In this document: piece after piece, positions 1 through 12,478 of the stretch
Position numbering within the stretch: position 1 is the stretch's first letter
Layout of the letters: each line of letters begins with the position of its first letter
NCBI GenBank assembly: GCA_022511395.1
Contig: JAFLRQ010000009.1
Coordinates: forward strand, 1-33,557
Origin: Agathobacter sp.
Lineage (GTDB): Bacteria; Bacillota; Clostridia; Lachnospirales; Lachnospiraceae
Direction of reading: 5' to 3'
DNA length: 33,557 nucleotides
Notes under the pieces: generated by a model
What the model was told of the DNA's origin: nothing
The model's input: only the letters and a program-made list of their open reading frames with translations
Database searches by the model: none
Position numbers and translations under genes: made by a program

Positions 1-57
1 ACCTGCTTTGGAATCGGATACTCTTTTGGTAAAGATAGTAACAAGACACAGAAATAG
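1..57 (+). CDS. C-terminal tail of a very small ORF cut by the window edge (...TCFGIGYSFGKDSNKTQK*), possibly a small holin-like/type I toxin-like peptide
   Basis: Frame +1 is open from base 1 to TAG at 55-57, giving an 18-aa tail. The stop codon sits in a hairpin and a second terminator-like hairpin follows at 136-160. Family assignment is by recollection of similar small ORFs in Clostridia. Confidence 0.4.
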   Translation, partial: TCFGIGYSFGKDSNKTQK

Positions 58-88
58 CCGCCCTCCCGTGACAAGGTAAGCGGCTATT
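53..88 (+). repeat. Inverted repeat/hairpin AATAGCCGC ... GCGGCTATT spanning the small ORF stop codon
   Basis: Perfect 9-bp arms at 53-61 and 80-88. Confidence 0.7.
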
Positions 89-135
89 GCTGTAAACTTA
101 TGAAACGGGCTAACCGTCTATCGGTAGCTCCTATG

Positions 136-166
136 GGACACCTGTTACCAGCAGGTGTCCTTCTTT
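136..166 (+). terminator. Rho-independent terminator-like hairpin GGACACCTG-TTACCAG-CAGGTGTCC followed by TTCTTT
   Basis: Perfect 9-bp arms at 136-144 and 152-160 with a T-rich tail. Confidence 0.7.
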
Positions 167-236
167 ATGTTCAACATACCACAATCTGTGCAGAGTTTCA
201 AGTGCTTTTTTCTATGACGGCATCCTGTGAAACTTC

Positions 237-872
237 TCAGCCGAGCACTGTCGGCACAAGCTCCGGCAGCTTGGCAAGGGTTTCGATCCTTGGAACTGCG
301 GCATCAATCGTCCCAAAGCCGTATGCCGCGTGAATGAATTTCACGCCCGCCGCCATGCTGGAATCGTAATCCCCCTGAATGTCTCCCACATACACCGCGT
401 CATCCAGATGGTTTCGCTCACACAGAATCCGAATGTTGTCTGCCTTCGGCCTTCCGTTGTCCCCGTAGCACTGGAAATCCTCAATTCTGCTGCGCAGATC
501 GTAGTGATCCAAAAACGCCTCAATGTAACCGGACTGGCAGTTGCTCACGATATAGAGATGATAGGATTCCCGCAAGGTATCCAGCGTCTCCCGCAGCTTC
601 GGGTAGAGCATGCCGCCGTGCTCGCGCAGGTAATCGTTCTCCACCCGGCAGCAGACATCTAAAATCTCCTTCTGCCGCTCCCCCTGTACATCCGAAAAAA
701 GAAGCCGGGCAATGTCCTCCATGGTCTTTCCCATCACACGGTACATATCATCCGCGTTGAGGGGGGCGCGCTCGTATTTGCACTGCCTCATCGCAAGATT
801 CCATGCCGCCGCCACTTCCTTTGCGCTGTCCCACAGCGTCCCGTCCATGTCAAAAATAACACCTTGTTTCAT
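237..872 (-). CDS. HAD-superfamily hydrolase (phosphoglycolate phosphatase-like)
   Basis: N-terminal VIFDMDGTLWDS motif, later VSNCQSGYIEAFL and VGDIQGDYDSSMAAG motifs. Confidence 0.9.
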   Translation of the reverse strand: MKQGVIFDMDGTLWDSAKEVAAAWNLAMRQCKYERAPLNADDMYRVMGKTMEDIARLLFSDVQGERQKEILDVCCRVENDYLREHGGMLYPKLRETLDTLRESYHLYIVSNCQSGYIEAFLDHYDLRSRIEDFQCYGDNGRPKADNIRILCERNHLDDAVYVGDIQGDYDSSMAAGVKFIHAAYGFGTIDAAVPRIETLAKLPELVPTVLG

Positions 873-878
873 GTCAGG

Positions 879-2153
879 TCACGCCTCGTCAATCGCCTTG
901 CCGATGTCGCGGCGCATATACTTGTTGGAAAAGTCCACCCACTCCGTGGCCTGGTAAGCCTTGGTGCGCGCCTCCTTCAGGCTGTCTCCCACCGCAGTGA
1001 TGCCAAGCACGCGCCCGCCGTTTGTGACAATCCGTCCGGCATCATCAAACTTTGTCCCCGCGTGGAAACAGTAATAATCGTCTTTTCCCTCAAAATTCTC
1101 AAAGCCCGTGATCGGGAACCCTTTCTCGTAGGCAAGCGGATATCCGTCCGATGCCAGCACCACGCACACCGCGGCATTGTCCTCAAACTGCAGGTCGATG
1201 GCATCCAGCGTTCCGTCCACGCATGCCTCCATCACCTCAATCATATCATTCTTCATCCGCGGCAGCACCACCTGCGTCTCCGGGTCTCCAAACCGCGCAT
1301 TGAACTCAAGCACCTTCGGCCCTTCCTCCGTCAGCATCAGCCCAAAGAAAATGACTCCGACAAACGGCCTGCCCTCCGCCGCCATTGCGTCCACGGTCGG
1401 CTGATAGATGGTTTTCCGGCACAGCTCATCGATCTCCTTCGTATAGAACGGACTCGGAGAAAAGGTCCCCATGCCGCCGGTATTTAAGCCCTCGTCCCCG
1501 TCTTTTGCGCGCTTGTGATCCTGCGCGGAGGTCATGATTCGGATGTTCTTCCCGTCCACAAAGGAGAGCACAGATACCTCTGGCCCCGTCATAAACTCCT
1601 CAATGACCATGGTGTTTCCGGCATCGCCAAACTTCTTCTCCTCCATGATCTCCGCGACGCCCGCCCGCGCCTCCTCCAGCGTATTGCAGATCAGCACGCC
1701 CTTGCCCAGCGCCAGTCCGTCCGCCTTTAAGACAATGGGCATTTTTGCCGTCTCCAGATAGCGCAGCGCCTCCTTGGGATCCGTAAAATTCTCGTAAGCC
1801 GCGGTGGGAATGTGGTACTTCTTCATGAGATCCTTGGAAAATGCCTTGGAGCCCTCAAGGATCGCCGCATTTTTCCGCGGCCCGAACACGCGGATTCCCT
1901 CCGCCTCGAACACATCCACAATCCCGCCCACCAGCGGATCATCCATTCCGATAATGACGAAGTCGATCTCTTTTTCTTTCGCGAATGCCACCAGCTTGTC
2001 AAACTCCATCGCGCCGATCGGCACGCACTCCGCAAGCGCGGCAATGCCGGCGTTTCCCGGCGCGCAGTAGATTTTGTCCACCTTGGCGCTCTTTGCGGCG
2101 CTCGTCACAATGGCGTGCTCCCTGCCGCCGCTGCCAACCACTAATATCTTCAT
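879..2153 (-). CDS. purD: Phosphoribosylamine-glycine ligase
   Basis: MKILVVGSGGREHAI start, ATP-grasp KADGLALGKGV, GGMGTFSPSPF and EFNARFGDPETQVVLPR motifs. Confidence 0.97.
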   Translation of the reverse strand: MKILVVGSGGREHAIVTSAAKSAKVDKIYCAPGNAGIAALAECVPIGAMEFDKLVAFAKEKEIDFVIIGMDDPLVGGIVDVFEAEGIRVFGPRKNAAILEGSKAFSKDLMKKYHIPTAAYENFTDPKEALRYLETAKMPIVLKADGLALGKGVLICNTLEEARAGVAEIMEEKKFGDAGNTMVIEEFMTGPEVSVLSFVDGKNIRIMTSAQDHKRAKDGDEGLNTGGMGTFSPSPFYTKEIDELCRKTIYQPTVDAMAAEGRPFVGVIFFGLMLTEEGPKVLEFNARFGDPETQVVLPRMKNDMIEVMEACVDGTLDAIDLQFEDNAAVCVVLASDGYPLAYEKGFPITGFENFEGKDDYYCFHAGTKFDDAGRIVTNGGRVLGITAVGDSLKEARTKAYQATEWVDFSNKYMRRDIGKAIDEA

Positions 2154-2164
2154 AACCCAGCTCC

Positions 2165-2791
2165 TTATTCTTCAATCCTCACAAACCCGTCCGCCACGGA
2201 CACTTTTCCCTTTGCAATCAGATCAATCGCCCGGGGCAGAAGCTCCCACTCAGCCTGTTCCATGACCCTGCGCTGCAGCACCTCAGGCGTGTCGTCCTCC
2301 TGCACATCCACTGCCTTCTGGAAAATGATGGGACCGGTGTCCGTGCCCTCATCGACAAAATGAACCGTCGCTCCTGTGACCTTCACCCCTCTCTCCAGCA
2401 CCGCCTCATGTACCTTGAGACCGTAGAATCCCTTTCCGCAGAAGGAAGGGATCAGCGAGGGGTGGATGTTGATAATCCGGTTTCTGTACCTGCGGATCAT
2501 CTCCTCCGGCAGCACCACCAGAAAACCGGCCAGCACTACCAGATCCACCGCGTAGGAATCCAGCTTTTCCAGAAACGCCTCGTTGAATTCCGCCCTGCTC
2601 TCATAGTCCTTCGGGCTGATGCAGACCGCCGGAATTCCGTGGGATTTCGCCCGCTCCAAGGCGTAGGCATCGCGCTTGTTGCTGATCACTGCCTCAATGG
2701 AGGTATCCGCAATCTTCCCGCTGTCAATGGCGTCCATAATCGCCTGAAGGTTTGTCCCCCCGCCGGAGACACACACCGCTATTTTCAGCAT
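2165..2791 (-). CDS. purN: Phosphoribosylglycinamide formyltransferase
   Basis: VSGGGTNLQAIMDAI, INIHPSLIPSFCGKGFYG, TVHFVDEGTDTGPII motifs. Confidence 0.96.
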   Translation of the reverse strand: MLKIAVCVSGGGTNLQAIMDAIDSGKIADTSIEAVISNKRDAYALERAKSHGIPAVCISPKDYESRAEFNEAFLEKLDSYAVDLVVLAGFLVVLPEEMIRRYRNRIINIHPSLIPSFCGKGFYGLKVHEAVLERGVKVTGATVHFVDEGTDTGPIIFQKAVDVQEDDTPEVLQRRVMEQAEWELLPRAIDLIAKGKVSVADGFVRIEE

Positions 2792-3810
2792 AATGTCACG
2801 CCTTTCTCACCGTCTGTGATTTTGCCCACCACATAGGGGATATCGCCCGCCGCCCGGATCGCCTCAAGCGTCCGGTCAACATCCGCTTCATCCACCGCCA
2901 GCACCATGCCAAGCCCCATGTTGTATGTATTGTACATCACCTGCTCCTCCACCTGGCCCTCCCGCGCCATCATGGGGAAAATCGCAGGGATTGGATAGCT
3001 GTTTTTCTCAATCACGGCATGCTTGCCCTCCGGGAGCATCCGGGGAATATTCTCATAAAATCCGCCGCCCGTGATGTGGCTGCACGCCTTGACGCGCACT
3101 CCTGCCTCCCGGATTGAGCGCAGCGCCTTCACATAAATCCGGGTCGGAACCAAAAGCGCCTCTCCCAGCGTAGAGCCCAGCTCATTAATGTGCGTGCGCA
3201 GCGTCTGCTCCGTCATGCGGAAGATTTTGCGCACAAGCGAAAATCCGTTGGAGTGAACGCCGGAGCTCGCCATGCCGATCAGCACATCGCCCGCCTTCAA
3301 ATCCGCACCGGTGATGATGTCCTTCTCATCGACGACACCCACCGCAAAGCCCGCCAGATCATACTCATCCTCCGGCATCAGCCCCGGATGCTCCGCCGTC
3401 TCGCCGCCAATCAGCGCACATCCCGCCTGTCTGCAGCCCTCCGCAACACCGCTCACAATCGTGGCGATCTTCTCCGGGTAATTTTTTCCGCACGCAATAT
3501 AGTCGAGGAAAAACAGCGGTTCTCCGCCGGCGCACGCCACATCGTTCACACACATCGCCACACAGTCAATCCCGATTGTGTCATGCTTGTCCAGAAGAAA
3601 GGCGAGCTTGATCTTCGTCCCGACTCCGTCCGTGCCGGACAGCAGCACCGGATTTTCCATGGATTTGATCCCCTTCATGGAAAACGCTCCGGAAAAGCCG
3701 CCGAGTCCTCCGAGCACCTCCGGGCGCATCGTCCTCTTCACGTACTGCTTCATCAGCTCAACCGACCGGTATCCCGCCTCGATGTCCACACCTGAATTCT
3801 TGTAATCCAT
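2785..3810 (-). CDS. purM: Phosphoribosylformylglycinamidine cyclo-ligase
   Basis: LLSGTDGVGTKIKLAF, GIDCVAMCVNDV, GGETAEHPG, HITGGGFYENIPR motifs. Overlaps purN start by 7 nt. Confidence 0.97.
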   Translation of the reverse strand: MDYKNSGVDIEAGYRSVELMKQYVKRTMRPEVLGGLGGFSGAFSMKGIKSMENPVLLSGTDGVGTKIKLAFLLDKHDTIGIDCVAMCVNDVACAGGEPLFFLDYIACGKNYPEKIATIVSGVAEGCRQAGCALIGGETAEHPGLMPEDEYDLAGFAVGVVDEKDIITGADLKAGDVLIGMASSGVHSNGFSLVRKIFRMTEQTLRTHINELGSTLGEALLVPTRIYVKALRSIREAGVRVKACSHITGGGFYENIPRMLPEGKHAVIEKNSYPIPAIFPMMAREGQVEEQVMYNTYNMGLGMVLAVDEADVDRTLEAIRAAGDIPYVVGKITDGEKGVTLC

Positions 3811-3832
3811 TGTCTCGTATCCTCCCCGTTAT

Positions 3833-4333
3833 CTAATACCTCTCGTATCCGACTTCCTGAAGTCTTGCATTTTTTTCCGCCACCTGCGCTTTCTGGTCCG
3901 CGGTAAACTGCTCCAGCTTTGCCATCAGCGCCGAATCCGCCGTTGCCAGTATCTTTGCTGCCAAAATCGCGGCATTTTTTGCGCCGTCAATTGCCACCGT
4001 CGCCACCGGGACTCCGGGCGGCATCTGCATGATGGAAAATACCGCGTCCATCCCCTGAAGATTTTTGCCGGAGAGCGGCACTCCGATCACCGGAAGCACG
4101 CTCAGTGCGGCGCACATCCCCGGCAGAGCCGCCGCCATTCCCGCCCCGGCAATGATGACCTTGATTCCGCGCGAAACGGCAGTGGATGCCCACTCGGTGA
4201 GTGCGGCCGGATCGCGGTGCGCGGAAATGATGACCATTTCGTACCCGATCCCGAATTCCTCCAAAAATTTAGCGGCTGCGCTCATGACCTTTAAGTCTGA
4301 GTCGCTGCCCATAATGATTCCTACCTGTGGCAT
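3833..4333 (-). CDS. purE: N5-carboxyaminoimidazole ribonucleotide mutase (PurE class I)
   Basis: VGIIMGSDSDLKVM, IISAHRDP, AGAGMAAALPGMCA motifs. Confidence 0.96.
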   Translation of the reverse strand: MPQVGIIMGSDSDLKVMSAAAKFLEEFGIGYEMVIISAHRDPAALTEWASTAVSRGIKVIIAGAGMAAALPGMCAALSVLPVIGVPLSGKNLQGMDAVFSIMQMPPGVPVATVAIDGAKNAAILAAKILATADSALMAKLEQFTADQKAQVAEKNARLQEVGYERY

Positions 4334-4343
4334 GGTTACCTCC

Positions 4344-6368
4344 TTATGTTGTATGGCTCAGTTTGTCCAACGGTTCGTTTAATATCTCAGTTCCCGGGAC
4401 AACGAAACGCCCGTCCACAATGATATCCTCCTCGGTTCCGTCCTTTCGGATGACGGTGATGCGTCCCAGCTCATCGTAGGGAATTGTGATGTCCGTATGG
4501 CAGTTGAAGTACGCCTTACTCCGATCCTCCTTGTACAGGGCGGAGATCTCATTCTCCCTCGCAACAATCGCCTTCCCGTCCGGATTGTAGGTCATGTTGT
4601 CCTCATCGTAGGTGTAACAGGTATCGCCCACGGCAAAGTGGGGACCGGTCTTCTCCGCAATCAGAATGGGCAGCTTGTCCGCAATCCCATACACGCGCGC
4701 CATGCGATAGGCGGTTGTGTTTGTGCCGATCGCAAACTCTCCCAGCGGGAGCGTCCTGTGGTGGAACAGCACATTGTCCTCGATATATTTTCTGTTTTCT
4801 TCATCCGTGTCAAAGTTTGTGCAGGTGTAGTCCGTGATCATCCCGTACGCAAAGTCCAGCTCCAGATTCAAAAAGTTCAGATCGTTCAGATAAACCTGCG
4901 TAACGTGCAGCTTTCCGAATGTGCCCTTCAGCACAGGAGAAGTAAACACCTCTCCCACCGGGATATTGACATCCGCGACACAGTTCTCAAACGCGGTCTC
5001 CCTCTCCGGGTCTGCGAGCTCCCGGATCTTGACAAAGAGATCCGTACGGTTTCCGTTGCAGCCTACAATATGCACGCGATCCGCCGTATCCAAAAGGTCG
5101 ATCAATTTCTGCTGCATCCCCTGATACAGATTGTAATCCAGCGTATTGATCTTCACCGTCTCGTCAAAAATTTCTTCAAAATCTTTCCCTATGGAGGGCA
5201 CCGGGTAGGCAATGATCGTAAAGCTCCGCTCCTCGCCGTGAATGGCCTGATTGACCAGACGGCTGACCTCTCCGGTTTCGTACACATCCAGTTCCTGCTG
5301 CCGCTCACTGTAATGGGGACGCGCCGTTTTCTGCTCCGGTGCAAACGGCTCCATCCCGAAGGTCTCAATGACTGCAGGCCCTGCATATTTGGGTGCCTGC
5401 TCACGATAGTGGTCCCATGTCGTCCGATCCACCTCAAGTCCTCTCTCCACCATCGCTTTGTCCAGCCAGAGCGCGCGGTCCTCCTTGTGATCATATGCAT
5501 ACTGGCGATCCGCCGAGATGGAGCGGGGCGTCATGACCGAGTCCAGCCCCAGCTTTTTAAAGTTCTGCACTGCCGCTCTCACCATCCGCTCAAATCCAAT
5601 CGGATATCGGATCTGCACAACTGATTTTATGCTCAGATCCTTTCCCGCGGCGACAAAGCCCATGCGAAAGCCCTCGGTGAAGGTATCCGCCATCGCCTGT
5701 ATGTCCGCCTCCCCAAGCCCTGCCAGATAACGGCTGATCTTGTGCTCGTCCGCTCCGACGGGCAGGCCGTAGCGGTACAGATAGGCGGGATCAGACAAAT
5801 CCGCCCGCATCACAAGCTCCGTCGTCCTGTTATTCCCCGGACAGATCATGCGCGCAATTCGATCTTCGTTGAAAATTTCCGTATAATCATGCATAAAGGA
5901 GTAAAGGATCGACGCAATCTCCTTGGAATCCGTCCCCTCCTCCGCCTCAAAACAATTGTATATTTCCACAAACAATTCCGCGTAAATACAGACATAACGG
6001 GAATCTCCCTCGAAGGCATAGCGACTGATGTCATGTATTTTTGCATTCAGCGCGCACAAAAGCTGTCCAAACTCCTCTCCAAGCTGTTTTTGGGCGTAAG
6101 AGGGATTCGCAAAGCTCACGGGATACCCCTCCCCCTGAATATCGGAAAACAGGTTATGATTGTAGTCCCGCCCCGTCTCCTCCGACATTCCGGCCAGAGC
6201 AGTCTCTGCCTTATTTACAATCTCCGCCTGCAAAAGCAGCAGCTTTCCGGTCTGCACAAAATATTCCCGGTATTCCTGCGGCACGGATGCCGCGCTTTGA
6301 TCCACGAGCTCCGCGATCCGCTCCGTCACGAGCAAAAGCCGCTCCTCCAACAATTCTCTGTCACTCAT
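4344..6368 (-). CDS. M29-family (thermophilic-type) aminopeptidase
   Basis: Overall resemblance to the M29 aminopeptidase family. The ORF track starts at 6449, but MSDRELLEE at 6368 is a more likely start that avoids overlap with the upstream gene. Confidence 0.7.
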   Translation of the reverse strand: MSDRELLEERLLLVTERIAELVDQSAASVPQEYREYFVQTGKLLLLQAEIVNKAETALAGMSEETGRDYNHNLFSDIQGEGYPVSFANPSYAQKQLGEEFGQLLCALNAKIHDISRYAFEGDSRYVCIYAELFVEIYNCFEAEEGTDSKEIASILYSFMHDYTEIFNEDRIARMICPGNNRTTELVMRADLSDPAYLYRYGLPVGADEHKISRYLAGLGEADIQAMADTFTEGFRMGFVAAGKDLSIKSVVQIRYPIGFERMVRAAVQNFKKLGLDSVMTPRSISADRQYAYDHKEDRALWLDKAMVERGLEVDRTTWDHYREQAPKYAGPAVIETFGMEPFAPEQKTARPHYSERQQELDVYETGEVSRLVNQAIHGEERSFTIIAYPVPSIGKDFEEIFDETVKINTLDYNLYQGMQQKLIDLLDTADRVHIVGCNGNRTDLFVKIRELADPERETAFENCVADVNIPVGEVFTSPVLKGTFGKLHVTQVYLNDLNFLNLELDFAYGMITDYTCTNFDTDEENRKYIEDNVLFHHRTLPLGEFAIGTNTTAYRMARVYGIADKLPILIAEKTGPHFAVGDTCYTYDEDNMTYNPDGKAIVARENEISALYKEDRSKAYFNCHTDITIPYDELGRITVIRKDGTEEDIIVDGRFVVPGTEILNEPLDKLSHTT

Positions 6369-6396
6369 ATCCAACCCCGAATGATTCTCCTTTTCC

Positions 6397-6729
6397 TCAT
6401 ACTCCCTGCTGATAGCCCAAAACATAAAGGCCGATCCAGCAGGCCGCATTCAAAAGCGACAGGAAAAGTCCCATTCTCGGGAATCCCTGAAAGGAATCCT
6501 CCTCCGTGAGACTCTTCCCCGCCAAAAGCACCGCAAGCACCGCAAGCAGGATTGCAAACACCCCCGCACTGCCGTAGTACGCGGACAGATTTCCGTCCCC
6601 CACACAGGCGAGATATAAAAAAGCTGCCAGCATTCCCAGCAGAACCACAGACAGTACAGTGGCCGCAATTCCCCGCTTGGAATGCGTCTTCTCTGTAAAC
6701 TTGTAACCTCTTTGTCGTCTTCGTCTCAC
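6397..6729 (-). CDS. Small membrane protein of unknown function (DUF6142-like)
   Basis: 110 aa with three hydrophobic segments and a basic N-terminus, in line with flanking genes. The DUF name is recalled, not searched. Confidence 0.6.
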   Translation of the reverse strand: MRRRRQRGYKFTEKTHSKRGIAATVLSVVLLGMLAAFLYLACVGDGNLSAYYGSAGVFAILLAVLAVLLAGKSLTEEDSFQGFPRMGLFLSLLNAACWIGLYVLGYQQGV

Positions 6730-6750
6730 TTTTTATTCTCTGAATCCTTT

Positions 6751-7227
6751 TTATTTTTCTCCCGGTTTTCGCCGAAAGGAAACTGTCCTTTTCACCGTCC
6801 ATGCCTGCAGCAGCAGATAACCGAGAAGGCCTCCGGCAGTGTTGAGCAAAATATCGTCCACATCAAAGCTGCCCAGCTTGAACACCAGCTGCACCGTTTC
6901 CACCAAAAAACTGAACGACAATGCCGTCATCGTGGTCGCAAACCAGTTCGGCCGGTCCTTATGCAAAAGCGGCCAGCAAAAACCAAAGGGCATAAACGCC
7001 AGCACATTTCCCATCAGATTTAAAAACACGGCCTTCGCCCCCAGCGCCTTACGGTATTCCAGAAAGCGCCTGATCTCGCGAAAAAGTGTCAAATTATAGC
7101 GATATCCGTCCTTTACCTCTGTCCGGTGCAGGGATTCCGAAAAGAACAAAAAATAAAACAAAAGGATCAGATACGCCGCAAACAGTACATACCAGAGGAT
7201 CTTATGTTTTTTCCCATCAGCAGCCAT
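6751..7227 (-). CDS. VanZ-like family protein
   Basis: NLMGNVLAFMPFGFCWPLL, SFLVETVQLVFKLGSFDVDDILLNTAGGLLGY are typical VanZ motifs. Start at MAADGKKH (7227) is more likely than ORF-track 7266. Confidence 0.88.
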   Translation of the reverse strand: MAADGKKHKILWYVLFAAYLILLFYFLFFSESLHRTEVKDGYRYNLTLFREIRRFLEYRKALGAKAVFLNLMGNVLAFMPFGFCWPLLHKDRPNWFATTMTALSFSFLVETVQLVFKLGSFDVDDILLNTAGGLLGYLLLQAWTVKRTVSFRRKPGEK

Positions 7228-7900
7228 ACTGCCGATAATACTCGTCAATTGCCGTCTTGATTGCATCGTCGATGACTATTCTTCCCTGACATTCACGATT
7301 ATATAAATGCTCCGTCACTTCCTGCATCGTGACAATTGCCCGCGCTTCAATTCCATACTTCTCCCGGATTTCATCCAGTGCGCCCATCTTCCCGCCAAGG
7401 CCGACCTCCATGCGGTTTAAGGACACCATCAGCCCCACAACCTCCACGCTGCCCTGCGCCTTTAAAATCGGGAAGGTCTCCTCAATCGACTTGCCGGAGG
7501 TCGTCACATCTTCGATAATGACTACCCTGTCACCGTCCTTTAGCTTGCTTCCCAGCAGAATCCCAGCATCTCCGTGATCCTTCTCCTCCTTGCGGTTGCT
7601 GCAGTAGCGGATCTCCCTTCCGTACAGCTTTGCGTAGGCGATCACACACGCCACCGACAGGGGAATCCCCTTGTACGCCGGTCCAAACAGCACATCAAAA
7701 TCATCCCCGAAATTCTCGTGGATTGCCTTTGCGTAGTACTCGCCCAGCCGCATGAGCTGTGTTCCGGTCACATAGGCACCGGCATTCATAAAAAACGGGG
7801 ACTTCCTTCCGCTCTTCAATGTAAAATCACCGAATTTGAGCACATCGCTCTCTACCATAAACTCGATGAATTCCTCTTTATAACGCTCCATATCGGTCAA
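7217..7900 (-). CDS. pyrE: Orotate phosphoribosyltransferase
   Basis: PRPP motif RVVIIEDVTTSGKSIEE, FGDFTLKSGRKSPFFMNAG, LFGPAYKGIPLSV. Confidence 0.96.
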   Translation of the reverse strand: MTDMERYKEEFIEFMVESDVLKFGDFTLKSGRKSPFFMNAGAYVTGTQLMRLGEYYAKAIHENFGDDFDVLFGPAYKGIPLSVACVIAYAKLYGREIRYCSNRKEEKDHGDAGILLGSKLKDGDRVVIIEDVTTSGKSIEETFPILKAQGSVEVVGLMVSLNRMEVGLGGKMGALDEIREKYGIEARAIVTMQEVTEHLYNRECQGRIVIDDAIKTAIDEYYRQYGC

Positions 7901-7969
7901 ACTCCTTATTTATAAGGCTTTACGCCTCTCCATTCTATCATTGTTTCCGCCTGTTTTCAATCATGAATT

Positions 7970-9148
7970 TCAGCCCTGCAGCTGCAGCCTCCTCGGTCCG
8001 TCGCCGACCTCTACCACGTAAAAGTCCGCCGCATAGCCGATCTTTTTCTCATAGGCAGAACCAACCTGCCGGATAAAGTCGTCCACCGCCTCATCTCTTA
8101 CAATGCTGACCGTGCAGCCCCCGAACCCGGCGCCGGTCATGCGCGAGCCGATGACGCCGTCAATTTTCCAGGCCTCCTCCACCAGCGTATCCAGTTCGAT
8201 TCCCGTGACCTCATAGTCGTCCCGCAGCGACACGTGGGACGCGTTCATAAGCTCGCCGAAAAGCTTCAGATCATCGTTGTTTAACGCCTCCACTGCCCGA
8301 ATCGTCCTTTGATTCTCATACACTGCGTGCTTTGCGCGCCTCTGCCGCACTTCGTCCTTCACAGAATTTTTGCACTGCTCAAACTGCTGCTCCGTGAGAT
8401 CGCCGAGGGTCTGGATCCCGCACACCTCCTGAATCTCCGCAAGCGCTGTCTCGCACTCGCTGCGGCGCTCATTGTACTTGGAATCGCCGAGTCCTCGTTT
8501 CTTGTTGCTGCAGGAAATCACAATCTTGGCGTTTTCCAGCCGAATCGGGGTATACCGGTAATCCAGTGTCGCAGTATCCAGGAAAATAGCGTGATCCCTC
8601 TTTCCCATGGCAATGGCAAACTGATCCATGATCCCACAGTTGACGCCGTTGAACTTGTTTTCCGAAAACTGGCCGATCAGCGCCAGCTCCTGGTTCGTCA
8701 CCTCAAAGCCGAACAGATCCCTCAGAATAAATCCGGTCAGCACCTCCACTGACGCGGAGGAGGAGAGTCCTGAACCGTTTGGAATATTGCCAAACAGCAG
8801 AAGATCCATGCCGTACTCTACCTGCATACCCTTCTCGCCAAACGCCCACATCACGCCCTTGGGATAGTTGGTCCAGTCCGCCTCCTTTTCCGGCTTTAAA
8901 TTTTCCACCGAGGACTCAATCACGCCAAGCGCCTCAAAATTCATGGAGTAAAAGCGCAGCCTTTTGTCCGCGCGCTTTCTTGCCGCCCCATAGGTTCCGA
9001 TCGTCAGTGCGCAGGGGAATACATGGCCGCCGTTATAGTCCGTGTGCTCCCCGATCAGGTTCACACGTCCCGGCGCGAAATAATACCGGATATCCCCCTC
9101 TCCCCCGAAAATTTCTTTGAATTTTTCCGATACCTGATGCTCGATCAT
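7970..9148 (-). CDS. galK: Galactokinase
   Basis: APGRVNLIGEHTDYNGGHVFPCAL signature, NGSGLSSSASVEVL GHMP motif, GSRMTGAGFGGCTV. Confidence 0.97.
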   Translation of the reverse strand: MIEHQVSEKFKEIFGGEGDIRYYFAPGRVNLIGEHTDYNGGHVFPCALTIGTYGAARKRADKRLRFYSMNFEALGVIESSVENLKPEKEADWTNYPKGVMWAFGEKGMQVEYGMDLLLFGNIPNGSGLSSSASVEVLTGFILRDLFGFEVTNQELALIGQFSENKFNGVNCGIMDQFAIAMGKRDHAIFLDTATLDYRYTPIRLENAKIVISCSNKKRGLGDSKYNERRSECETALAEIQEVCGIQTLGDLTEQQFEQCKNSVKDEVRQRRAKHAVYENQRTIRAVEALNNDDLKLFGELMNASHVSLRDDYEVTGIELDTLVEEAWKIDGVIGSRMTGAGFGGCTVSIVRDEAVDDFIRQVGSAYEKKIGYAADFYVVEVGDGPRRLQLQG

Positions 9149-9169
9149 ACGCTCTCTCCTTTTCCTTCT

Positions 9170-12306
<3,137 letters not shown>

Positions 12307-12404
12307 GGCTTGTCTTATACATAAAAATATTAACAAAAGAATGTGACGAGGCGGGGGAAATTATTAAGAAATTCATAAAATTCATTAACATTTTATGAGA
12401 GGTA

Positions 12405-12433
12405 TTGCCGTAAAAAAAAGGGAGTGCTATAAT
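12405..12433 (+). promoter_or_regulatory. Candidate sigma-A promoter: TTGCCG-17-TATAAT for the PAP2-like gene
   Basis: -35 at 12405-12410, perfect -10 at 12428-12433, 17-nt spacer. Confidence 0.65.
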
Positions 12434-12478
12434 CGTTTTCGAAACAAGGGCACAGGCTGCCCTGAAAGGAGAATTGTG

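Noticed and set aside
4497-5624. 375-aa plus-strand ORF antisense to the M29 aminopeptidase
   Set aside because: Shadow frame with no recognisable domain; the opposite strand is a full-length conserved-looking protein.
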